Shown here: positions 6,752 through 13,248 of the stretch, in pieces
How positions within the stretch are numbered: the first letter of the stretch is position 1
Layout: each line of letters starts with the position of its first letter
Source: CAZWRK01 sp964635875
GTDB lineage: Bacteria; Pseudomonadota; Gammaproteobacteria; Burkholderiales; Aquaspirillaceae
NCBI GenBank assembly: GCA_964635875.1
Contig: CAZWRK010000054.1
Coordinates: 1 to 31,041, forward strand
Direction of reading: 5' to 3'
DNA length: 31,041 bases
The notes under the pieces: model-generated
Seen by the model: only the letters and a program-made list of their open reading frames with translations
Told to the model about the DNA's origin: nothing
Database searches by the model: none
Position numbers and translations under genes: made by a program

Positions 6752-6780
6752 TTGACATTATAAGGTATATAATGTATATT
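6752..6780 (+). promoter_or_regulatory. Rightward promoter with embedded palindrome
   Basis: TTGACA (6752-6757), 17 bases, TATATT (6775-6780): near-consensus sigma-70. Within it CATTATA-AGGTA-TATAATG (6756-6774) is a 19-base inverted repeat, the most symmetric copy of the recurring motif, filling the gap between the two boxes. The in-frame ATG at 6790 is nine bases past the -10 box, again a leaderless arrangement. Confidence 0.6.
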
Positions 6781-6789
6781 TTACTAAAT

Positions 6790-7002
6790 ATGATTCTATT
6801 TACGATATTACTTCACCTCTTTATAAACAGCCTTATTATCCTCTGGATCTATAATGCAGATGGAGATATTCACCCCTTCTTTATTTTAATAGTTAACGTA
6901 ACTACCTGGGTGGCTGTATCTGTTCCTTTAGCTGGATATATTGAAGACTCTATTAATAAATTATTTGAACCCTATGAAAGAAACACTAATAAAGATAAAT
7001 GA
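6790..7002 (+). CDS. Small two-pass membrane protein, 70 aa (holin-like?)
   Basis: The frame is open from 6724, but the promoter at 6752-6780 makes the ATG at 6790 the best start. Two hydrophobic segments (about 1-19 and 29-51, the second containing HPFFILIVNVTTWVAVSV) are joined by a short acidic loop, with a charged C-terminal tail. Size and topology are compatible with a holin, but there is no endolysin gene nearby to support that. It overlaps the next gene by 29 bases in another frame. Confidence 0.5.
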   Translation: MILFTILLHLFINSLIILWIYNADGDIHPFFILIVNVTTWVAVSVPLAGYIEDSINKLFEPYERNTNKDK

Positions 7003-7237
7003 CGGTACTAACTCTGTTTCCATTGAAATAGCTGAAGGTAAGATAGCTTTACTTAATGAATACCAGGAAAGTGAGTTCCTGTTCGAAGGTCCTTACACCA
7101 AAAAGACTATCTCTAAATGGTTAAAGATCCTAGATCTGATGAAAGATTCCTTAATTGAAGCTAGAAACTCCTTAGTCATAGAAGATTTGATAGCATTTAA
7201 AGAGAAGAGAAATTCAGTAAGATCTATCCTAGACTAG
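6974..7237 (+). CDS. Hypothetical protein, 87 aa
   Basis: Starts at the ATG at 6974 inside the end of the membrane-protein gene, so the two are probably co-translated. Short beta strands at the start (LIKINDGTNSVSIEIAEGKI) are followed by amphipathic helices rich in Lys/Glu. No motif recognised and no Shine-Dalgarno site. Confidence 0.5.
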   Translation: MKETLIKINDGTNSVSIEIAEGKIALLNEYQESEFLFEGPYTKKTISKWLKILDLMKDSLIEARNSLVIEDLIAFKEKRNSVRSILD

Positions 7238-7249
7238 CTGAATCGCAGA

Positions 7250-7615
7250 TCAGCTAAACCGAGGTACAAAGTACCGAGGTCTGTTTGGAATGTAAGGAAA
7301 GTTCTCAAGTCTCATCTGTGATTTTTCTGATGTTTGTTTTATTTCTTCTTCAGTAAGTGGTATCTGAAATTCTTCATAGGCTGTGGGTTCAACAGCTTCT
7401 GTGATCGCCCCCTGCATTTCACTTGTAAAATCTCCGCCGTCGTTATTTTCAGTTTCTCTAGTTAATTCTAATAATTCAAAATATCTCTGTCCGAGTAACC
7501 GAAGTATGAGGTCTCTCTTCTCTGTTTCTAAAGTTTCAGATCTTCTAGTTTTAATAATAGCAATTCTCACATCTTTCGTTGTAGTAATACTAGCTATCTT
7601 TTCTTGTAAGTTCAT
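7250..7615 (-). CDS. Convergent hypothetical protein, 121 aa
   Basis: The only leftward gene in the right arm. It is acidic, helical (MNLQEKIASITTTKDVRIAI...), with a proline/arginine tail (PYIPNRPRYFVPRFS). No family recognised. A TATATT box lies eight bases before the ATG (7629-7624, minus) and there is no Shine-Dalgarno site. The opposite strand carries an 80-aa frame of poor composition, so this strand is preferred. It borders the structured non-coding region. Confidence 0.5.
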   Translation of the reverse strand: MNLQEKIASITTTKDVRIAIIKTRRSETLETEKRDLILRLLGQRYFELLELTRETENNDGGDFTSEMQGAITEAVEPTAYEEFQIPLTEEEIKQTSEKSQMRLENFPYIPNRPRYFVPRFS

Positions 7616-8122
7616 AAGTAAATAATATATAAAAATAAATATAATCCCCTGTATTTATATATCCCTAACGGAAGAGGGTTGGTTGATTCCCCCCTCCTAA
7701 AGGTTCCCCCCAACAAAGACAATAGGGTACCTAGTCGGTCTTATTCAGTTGTAAATGAACTAACCTAATTTGTATTAAATATGAGTAAAACTAAAACGAG
7801 CTCATTCTAGATTTACTATTTAATTTTTATCAAGATATCCCTGAACGGAGTCAGGCAGTTATGGATTTCCCTAGGGTTTTCCCCTATCACCTTTATTCTG
7901 CGTTTGTTAATCCAACAATTGATTAGCAGAGGTGCCCCCTCACTTTTTAGATGAGGATGTTCAGGATGTTTAATAGGCAGGTAATATTATTAGGGGACTA
8001 GCAAAATAATATTACACTAAACATCCCAAGCATCCTTATCCAACCGAAGTCGGAAAGGACTATAAATTCGATAGCTTAACTAAAACCATAGTTATGCTAT
8101 ATGACTTTCTACCCATTTATAT

Positions 8123-8152
8123 AACAAAAAAGCTAGGACGTAATGCCTAGCT
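8123..8152 (-). terminator. Leftward intrinsic terminator inside the structured region
   Basis: Read leftward, AGCTAGG (8152-8146), an eight-base loop and CCTAGCT (8137-8131) are followed by TTTTTTGTT. This is the only strong terminator signature for minus-strand RNA in the region. It could end a leftward RNA starting near 8500 or insulate the gene at 7250-7615. Confidence 0.55.
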
Positions 8153-8488
8153 GAGTTCAATGTGCTAAATAGATTTGAGCTACTCTTAATTCAGATACAG
8201 TTATTTGGATCTGGTTTTTGAAGTTAGAGTAGTAAATCATAAGAAAATTATATTATTTTTTAATACAAATACAACTAGATTCTTTATGAATTTTTACAGG
8301 GGTTCTTAACCCTCTCTTACCGCCAAAAGACTTGTGTATGTCGTGACATTGGTGTAATATTTATTCACTGAACGGTAAACAGGCGGAAGAAAACCACCTC
8401 CTACTTAATTAGAATTTCGTAGGATGGAGTACGGGGGACAGGTCGAATATCCTCCGTACTCTCTTCCAAACTATTAAACTACCCTCAC

Positions 8489-8517
8489 TTGTAATGTCAC
8501 GTCAAACTAACTATAAT
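8489..8517 (+). promoter_or_regulatory. Rightward promoter before the packaging genes
   Basis: TTGTAA (8489-8494), 17 bases, TATAAT (8512-8517) form a good sigma-70 promoter with a start near 8524. A second TATAAT (8535-8540) ends six bases before the ATG at 8547 and could give a leaderless message. Either would drive the zinc-ribbon gene and then terminase. Confidence 0.5.
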
Positions 8518-8546
8518 TATCCCAATTAGAAATTTATAATAAACCT

Positions 8547-8762
8547 ATGAAAGCCTGTGTGTCCTGTCTCGAAAAGGTTTCGTTCCTACCGTTTTATAAT
8601 AAAGGGAAGAATACTCAGTATATTGCTGACATCCCATTTTGTACTAATCCTAAATGTCCTAGATGGGGTATACTTACAGTAATAACAACCGATATTGATT
8701 TTTCAAAACAACCTGTAAAACATAACAAACAAGATGCCCATATTAAGAAAAGTAAGCCTTAG
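8547..8762 (+). CDS. Small zinc-ribbon protein, 71 aa
   Basis: Two cysteine pairs, CVSC (4-7) and CTNPKC (32-37), with an aromatic segment between, make a one-zinc ribbon as in many small phage proteins. A lysine-rich tail suggests nucleic-acid contact (inference). The ATG has no Shine-Dalgarno site and sits six bases after TATAAT. It overlaps the next gene by 29 bases and begins the run of genes leading to the large terminase. Confidence 0.65.
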   Translation: MKACVSCLEKVSFLPFYNKGKNTQYIADIPFCTNPKCPRWGILTVITTDIDFSKQPVKHNKQDAHIKKSKP

Positions 8763-8928
8763 AGAATTTAATAGGAATATGTACTATTATATGGATAAGC
8801 TTCCATTAGTAGTCTATAACTCATTTACTAGAGATGTTAAATTTATGGTTGTAAAGTCCCCTATGTTAAAGGTCTCTAAGAAGCGTAAAAAGAAACCAAT
8901 TTTACCTACTGAAGGAGGTGATATTTAA
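8734..8928 (+). CDS. Phd/YefM-like small protein, 64 aa (tentative)
   Basis: Residues 7-42, VSLREFNRNMYYYMDKLP followed by LVVYNSFTRDVKFMVV, follow the layout of the Phd/YefM antitoxin fold: Val-Ser-x-x-Glu-Phe, an amphipathic helix, then a hairpin normally reading like 'pvvVtrngkpvavvv'. In that family the N-terminal part binds DNA as a dimer. No toxin gene is next to it. The C-terminus is basic (KKRKKK) and ends in Glu-Gly-Gly-Asp-Ile, whose codons form the ribosome site of the next gene. Confidence 0.4.
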   Translation: MPILRKVSLREFNRNMYYYMDKLPLVVYNSFTRDVKFMVVKSPMLKVSKKRKKKPILPTEGGDI

Positions 8929-9305
8929 TGCACCCAGATCCAAAAGTATTATTAAATCCAAAAGCAGAAGTGGTCGAGTTTATGTATAACGGGCAAGTTT
9001 ATGTTTTCCAACCAGGAGAACGAAGAAACTTAGACGGAGTAGTAGCCGATCACGCATTACGTTTTGTTAATACAGGTCTTAAAGATGTAACTACAGAATA
9101 TGTATCCACAGCAAAGACCCCATTACCAGAACCTATATTAGTTGAGAAGGTACCTACAACTAAGGACGATATGGATTCCGAAACTAACTTCGAACTTATG
9201 AAATGGAAAGACTTAGTTTCACTAGGTTCTAAATATTTAGTATTTAAACCAGGAATGTCCAGAGAAGCCTTAATTACAGAATTAAAGATATTAGCCAACA
9301 GATAA
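8928..9305 (+). CDS. Hypothetical protein upstream of terminase, 125 aa
   Basis: AAGGAGGTGAT before the ATG is a full-strength ribosome site, and the start overlaps the previous stop (TAATG). The first ~60 residues form a beta-rich domain (VVEFMYNGQVYVFQPGERRN); the C-terminal ~40 residues (KWKDLVSLGSKYLVFKPGMS then REALITELK) look like a small helix-extension-helix or SAP/LEM-type element. Proteins with this V-E-F-x-Y-x-G-x-x-Y-x-F-x-P-G start often sit before the terminase of podoviruses. Role unknown. Confidence 0.6.
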   Translation: MHPDPKVLLNPKAEVVEFMYNGQVYVFQPGERRNLDGVVADHALRFVNTGLKDVTTEYVSTAKTPLPEPILVEKVPTTKDDMDSETNFELMKWKDLVSLGSKYLVFKPGMSREALITELKILANR

Positions 9306-9308
9306 CCG

Positions 9309-10796
9309 ATGGATAATTCGTTAAAAGAATTAGAAAAATTATTAATAGAAAAGAAGCTCAGAGGTCTTGAGGATTTATATTTTTTTAATAAATATATAAT
9401 GGAACAGGACCCTGAGCGTCGTAAGTTCTTAGTACCCCACGTCCATGGAGAGTGGTCTTTATGGTACCGAGGTAGCCGTAAGAGAATAAAGATGATTCTA
9501 GTACCCCGTGCCTGTTTTAAATCTACGTTTTTTACTGTAGGTAGAACCCTACAAGCTATTGCTCAGAACAGAAATCACCGTATATTAATTGCAAACGCGA
9601 CCTTAGAAAACGCCCAGAGGTTTCTAGGAGCTGTAAAGACGAACATTAAAGGAAACGAAACATATAAACAGCTATATGGAGATATGTATGATAAGAGTCT
9701 TAAATGGAATGAGAGTGAGATTGAGGTTGCTGGTAGGGCTTTAGGGCACAAAGAGGCTACAGTTACTGCTGTTGGAGTAGGGGGAAACCTAGTTTCACAA
9801 CACTATTCAATGATTATTGCGGATGACTTAGTCAATTTAGAGAACTCAGCGACCAGATATCAGTCAGAAAAGGTTATCGATTGGTGGAAGAGAGCCTTCA
9901 GCTTACTAGATTACGACGGGGAGATGATAATTATAGGGACTCGCTGGAGTTATTACGAATTATACAGCTATATTTTAGATCAGATGGGGGATCAGGTGGA
10001 TTATTTGATAAGGGGAGCCTACAAATCCGATGGAGAACCGTATTTTCCTGAGATGTTATCTCACGAAAAGCTACAAGAACTAAAAAAATTGCAGGGAAGC
10101 TACGTTTTTTCAGCATTTTACCTCAATGATCCAGTCGATGAGGATTCAGCTCTTATAAAAAAGAGTCATTTACGCTACTACGGGGATACTGAAGAGCAGA
10201 AATTACCTAAGAACGTCACTACTTTTGCTATGTGCGACCCTGCAGTAAGCCAAGATGCCTATGCAGACTACTCAACTATCGTAATTGTCTCTGTTGATAT
10301 CTTTGATAACTGGTATGTGAGGGAAGTTAGGCGAGGAAAGTGGACTGTCGGGGAGCTTGTGGACAATTTATTCTCAGTTAAGAAACAATGGGACCCAGCC
10401 ACTATGACTATTGAGTTAATTGGGCAAGCCCAAGGCTTGATGGATTCAATTACGAACGAGGAAGAGAGGAGACGGGAGTATTTACCTATAGTAGCCGTGA
10501 AATCTCGACCACAAATAAGGAAAGAGATGAGAATAAGGTCTATTCTGCAGCCTAGATTTGAGAGACATAAGATTTTTTTACAGCGAAATATGTTCGAGCT
10601 AGAAGAAGAGTTACTTAAGTTTCCTAAATCCGAACACGACGATATAATAGACCCATTAACAGATTTAGAAAGTATAAGTTTCCCCCCCGACCTACACGAA
10701 GAGGGGGTTTTGAAACCACAAACCGAATTAGAAAGAAGGGCTTTTGACCTTAACAGAAGCGATTTCGAGGATCCCTATATGGGAGAAGACTATTAG
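9309..10796 (+). CDS. terL: Terminase large subunit (packaging ATPase-nuclease)
   Basis: 495 aa. It pumps DNA into the prohead and cuts it. The ATPase domain has an atypical Walker A VPRACFKST (65-73, Lys71), Walker B MIIADDL (168-174) and the coupling motif IIIGTRW (207-213). The RNase H-like nuclease shows its acidic residues at Asp310 (CDPAVS), Glu369 (TIEL) and Asp444/445 (SEHDDIIDPL), after the usual K-x-x-R-I-R-S-I-L-x-P segment. Length is normal. The start has no Shine-Dalgarno site and lies three bases after the preceding stop. The small subunit candidate is 3 kb upstream. Confidence 0.95.
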   Translation: MDNSLKELEKLLIEKKLRGLEDLYFFNKYIMEQDPERRKFLVPHVHGEWSLWYRGSRKRIKMILVPRACFKSTFFTVGRTLQAIAQNRNHRILIANATLENAQRFLGAVKTNIKGNETYKQLYGDMYDKSLKWNESEIEVAGRALGHKEATVTAVGVGGNLVSQHYSMIIADDLVNLENSATRYQSEKVIDWWKRAFSLLDYDGEMIIIGTRWSYYELYSYILDQMGDQVDYLIRGAYKSDGEPYFPEMLSHEKLQELKKLQGSYVFSAFYLNDPVDEDSALIKKSHLRYYGDTEEQKLPKNVTTFAMCDPAVSQDAYADYSTIVIVSVDIFDNWYVREVRRGKWTVGELVDNLFSVKKQWDPATMTIELIGQAQGLMDSITNEEERRREYLPIVAVKSRPQIRKEMRIRSILQPRFERHKIFLQRNMFELEEELLKFPKSEHDDIIDPLTDLESISFPPDLHEEGVLKPQTELERRAFDLNRSDFEDPYMGEDY

Positions 10797-10815
10797 TATA
10801 TAATTTATTTAATTT

Positions 10816-11109
10816 ATGGAAATACTTGCCTTAATTACATTTTTAATTTTATTAATTGCGTCACAACAGGCAATTATCTTTTATTTAATAAAAACGTCTA
10901 AAGAAGAAGTTGGTAAGCTTACAACTAAGTTGATGAGTCGTAACTTAGAAGAATACAATACCACTATCTTAGAAGAAAAGTATGCTGAGAAGGTAGCTAA
11001 GGGAACTAAATCAGTGGGTGCTGAGGAGTTTACTGAAGAAGACGATACTTATTTAGATCCGACAGAAGTTAGTTTTAAAACATTACTTAATGCAAAGGAT
11101 AATCTATGA
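10816..11109 (+). CDS. Single-pass membrane protein between terminase and portal, 97 aa
   Basis: One hydrophobic helix at residues 2-26 (MEILALITFLILLIASQQAI) and an acidic cytoplasmic-type remainder ending in a predicted loop. The stop overlaps the portal start by four bases (ATGA). TATAAT at 10799-10804 lies eleven bases before the ATG and there is no Shine-Dalgarno site. Its place in the head cluster suggests a structural or assembly-linked role; a lysis role cannot be excluded. Confidence 0.6.
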   Translation: MEILALITFLILLIASQQAIIFYLIKTSKEEVGKLTTKLMSRNLEEYNTTILEEKYAEKVAKGTKSVGAEEFTEEDDTYLDPTEVSFKTLLNAKDNL

Positions 11110-13121
11110 TAAAAGTAGAGAATAAAAATTGGGATAAGCTTACAGACAGCGAAAAGATCGCTTACTGTGAAGGTCTCTTAGAAGACACTAAGACAGGTCG
11201 CCAACCAAGAGAGATGGAGTGGTATTTAAACCAGAGGTTTGTAGAAGGCGATCACTATATTTCATTTAACACAGTTACTAATTCCCTAGAAAGACCCACA
11301 CCTAAAAGGAAAGAAGTTAGATTAGTCGTAAACAAAGTTAGGTCTTCAATAAGAGCAATTCAAAACTACGTAACAAGATCTCAGCCTAAATGGGAAGTAA
11401 TCCCTGGAGATACCGATGACGATACAATTAAAAACGCCAGGAGATATGGAAAAGTTTTAGACTTTGTATACCGTAAACTACATTTAGAGCAAATGGTTGC
11501 AGGTGTTGTAGATTCAGCCTTAAATACCTCAGTAGGCTGGGTAGAAATTGACTGGGATTCAAGAGCAGAAAAAGGTTTAGGTCAAATTAGAATAAGACTT
11601 CACGACACATTCGATGTGTATTTTGATAAAAGAGGTTACCTATATATGGGTAGATTTCAAGGTAGGTTTATAGCAAAGACTGTTACTAAATCTTTAAGTG
11701 AAATTCAAAACGACGAAAGATATAATAAGAAAACCAGATATGATGTTAAACCCGACGACACTCTAGCAGAGTCGGAGCTTAAAGCCCGTATAGTTCGAAA
11801 AGAAACAGGGTCGGAAGACAAGAACATTAAAAGATCCCGTGTTAAAGAATTCTTCTTTTATGATGAAGAGGCAAACAATAAGGGTGGAAACATTTTAAAA
11901 TTTACATACGCAGGAGACAAAGTACTACTTGAGGAATATATGGAAGAGGATGAGTACCCATTATATGTGTATCAAGTAAGTATGGATCCAAGAAGAGTTT
12001 ATCAAAGAGCCTGGACTTCAGATGCTATTCCTCTTAACAAAGCCTTGGACCGCAATATGAGTCAGAAGGTAATGTATATTAATCAGGCTTTGGTTTATAG
12101 AATAATTGCAGAAAAGGGTCACGGAATAACCGTTTTAACAAATGAGATGGGTGAGGTTATTGAAATAAACAAGAACAGAGTATTTAAACAATTAGAAATG
12201 CAGGCTTTACCTGGAACTGTTGATTCTCTAACAGGAGAATTATCAAGTTACATCGAAGATATCTTAGGAGCTCACGATGCTGCCTTAGGTAGGCTACCAG
12301 CTGGAGCTAGATCAGGTAAGATGGTAGAAGCTTTACAAGCTGCCGATGCAAACAACCTTTCAAATATTACACAATCACTAGAATCTTTCCTGTCTGTTAT
12401 AGGGGAGAGAATATTAAATTTAATTGCACAAAAATATGTTACTTCTCGTGTTGTTAAAATTGCTGAACCAGAAGAGGGTGAGGACTATATGCGAGTTATG
12501 GGTGAAAAAGCTCCAGAAGGGGCTAAGAGAAAAGATGCCTTAATCATAACTGAGGGAAATGAACTTATCGTTAAGATCGGTTCCTGGCTTGGTTACACTA
12601 AAGAAGGGCAAAGAGATACTTTAATGAAGCTTGCCGAGATCGGTGTTATACCAGCTGAAGAAGTTCTACGACAAATGGAGTTTCCAAATGTTGAAGACTT
12701 ATCCAGAAAAGCTAGAGATGAAAGACTTGAGCAACACCAGATGGATGCTGAAATTGCAGGTAGAAATCCTCAAGGAGGGGCACCTGCTCCCACAGGACCA
12801 ACACCCCGTGGACCTTCAGGTCAGGCAGGAAGTCAGCCTAACAAGGATGTAGCTTATGCTGATAAAGAAAACGTACAAATGATGAATGGTAATGCTTTAC
12901 CTCCTACAGAAGGAGCATCTATAGATCATACTCAGTCGCATTTAGACTTTATGAACTCAAAAACCTTTATGCAGGAAGCAGATGAAAACATAAAAAAGAT
13001 ATTTACAGACCACGTAGTACCAGAAGCTCAAGCAAATGGCTTGATGGAGATGGCAAATGGAGGAGCTCAAGGGGCACCACAAGCTACACCTACCCCACAG
13101 CCAGGTTTACCTGTAGCTTAA
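11106..13121 (+). CDS. Portal protein, P22-like
   Basis: 671 aa. The dodecameric portal is the DNA channel at one capsid vertex and docks terminase and tail. The N-terminal half has the P22-type layout: a helical start (YCEGLLEDTKTGRQPREMEW), a long wing beginning VVNKVRSSIRAIQNYVTRSQ, acidic linkers and ALNTSVGWVEIDWD. The crown and clip regions follow, and the last ~130 residues are low-complexity Pro/Gly/Ala (PAPTGPTPRGPSGQAGSQP). Length is usual for podovirus portals. It lies directly between the membrane protein and scaffold. Confidence 0.9.
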   Translation: MIKVENKNWDKLTDSEKIAYCEGLLEDTKTGRQPREMEWYLNQRFVEGDHYISFNTVTNSLERPTPKRKEVRLVVNKVRSSIRAIQNYVTRSQPKWEVIPGDTDDDTIKNARRYGKVLDFVYRKLHLEQMVAGVVDSALNTSVGWVEIDWDSRAEKGLGQIRIRLHDTFDVYFDKRGYLYMGRFQGRFIAKTVTKSLSEIQNDERYNKKTRYDVKPDDTLAESELKARIVRKETGSEDKNIKRSRVKEFFFYDEEANNKGGNILKFTYAGDKVLLEEYMEEDEYPLYVYQVSMDPRRVYQRAWTSDAIPLNKALDRNMSQKVMYINQALVYRIIAEKGHGITVLTNEMGEVIEINKNRVFKQLEMQALPGTVDSLTGELSSYIEDILGAHDAALGRLPAGARSGKMVEALQAADANNLSNITQSLESFLSVIGERILNLIAQKYVTSRVVKIAEPEEGEDYMRVMGEKAPEGAKRKDALIITEGNELIVKIGSWLGYTKEGQRDTLMKLAEIGVIPAEEVLRQMEFPNVEDLSRKARDERLEQHQMDAEIAGRNPQGGAPAPTGPTPRGPSGQAGSQPNKDVAYADKENVQMMNGNALPPTEGASIDHTQSHLDFMNSKTFMQEADENIKKIFTDHVVPEAQANGLMEMANGGAQGAPQATPTPQPGLPVA

Positions 13122-13133
13122 AAGGAGGATCAC

Positions 13134-13164
13134 TTGACATTGGTACGTACTGCAGTTGTATAAT
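13134..13164 (+). promoter_or_regulatory. Promoter for scaffold-capsid genes, overlapping an unused ribosome site
   Basis: TTGACA (13134-13139) and TATAAT (13159-13164) are both perfect boxes, spaced 19 bases. They start five bases after AAAGGAGGATCAC, which ends just before a TTG that could start a nine-codon peptide (TTG ACA TTG GTA CGT ACT GCA then GTT GTA TAA). The message would have a leader of about 75 bases before the scaffold ATG at 13249. Confidence 0.55.
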
Positions 13165-13248
13165 GATGACAAAGAACTAATCCTGCTAAAGTATATATTT
13201 ATATTATTTTACCAGGGAGTTTAATTAACAATTTAATACTGTCTAACA

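Larger units (their letters stand above)
6338..6789. other. Gene-poor stretch with repeats, possible packaging or control site
   Basis: About 450 bases with no convincing gene. It holds three TGCGTA copies (6369, 6380, 6399), a short terminator (6433-6451), the 9-mer GTCGCTAAC twice (6499-6507, 6676-6684), the palindrome TATACG-A-CGTATA (6515-6527), a G-run near 6571-6581, the stem GTGTTAG/CTAACAC (6665-6671 with 6680-6686) and a rightward promoter (6752-6780). Lying directly after the small terminase gene, it is a reasonable place for a pac or cos site, which is inference. Confidence 0.45.
7616..8546. ncRNA. Candidate large structured RNA (930-base non-coding region)
   Basis: No credible gene on either strand, but many strong stems: a nested hairpin 7950-8040 (10, 9 and 11 bp helices), ATAGC-TT-AACTA with its partner (8071-8100) enclosed by GAAAG/CTTTC (8053-8057, 8105-8109), AGCTAGG/CCTAGCT (8131-8152), CTACTCT/AGAGTAG (8180-8232), GGGTT/AACCC (8300-8312), TCCTAC/GTAGGA (8399-8424) and an 11-bp stem 8427-8461. 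Small stems CCCT/AGGG (7663-7678), CCTGA/TCAGG (7840-7855), TAATC/GATTA and CCTCA/TGAGG also occur. Length, phage context and structure density resemble large ornate RNAs such as GOLLD or ROOL, which occur in phages; membership is untested. A TATAAT at 7640-7645 would suit a rightward start, but a minus-strand terminator at 8123 leaves direction open. Confidence 0.55.

Noticed and set aside
6790..7002. Lysis cassette
   Set aside because: A holin-like protein alone is not enough; no endolysin or spanin is recognisable in the window.
8040..8110. tRNA-like segment with TTCGA
   Set aside because: No acceptor stem or proper T-loop can be formed; the bases fit better in the hairpin 8071-8100 with its outer helix.
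8427..8461. Group II intron domain V
   Set aside because: The 11-bp stem with a 13-base loop lacks the bulge and the AGC triad, and no reverse transcriptase is present.
12631..12852. 73-aa frame inside the portal gene
   Set aside because: Same strand, other frame, lies wholly in the Pro/Gly-rich end of the portal and has no ribosome site.
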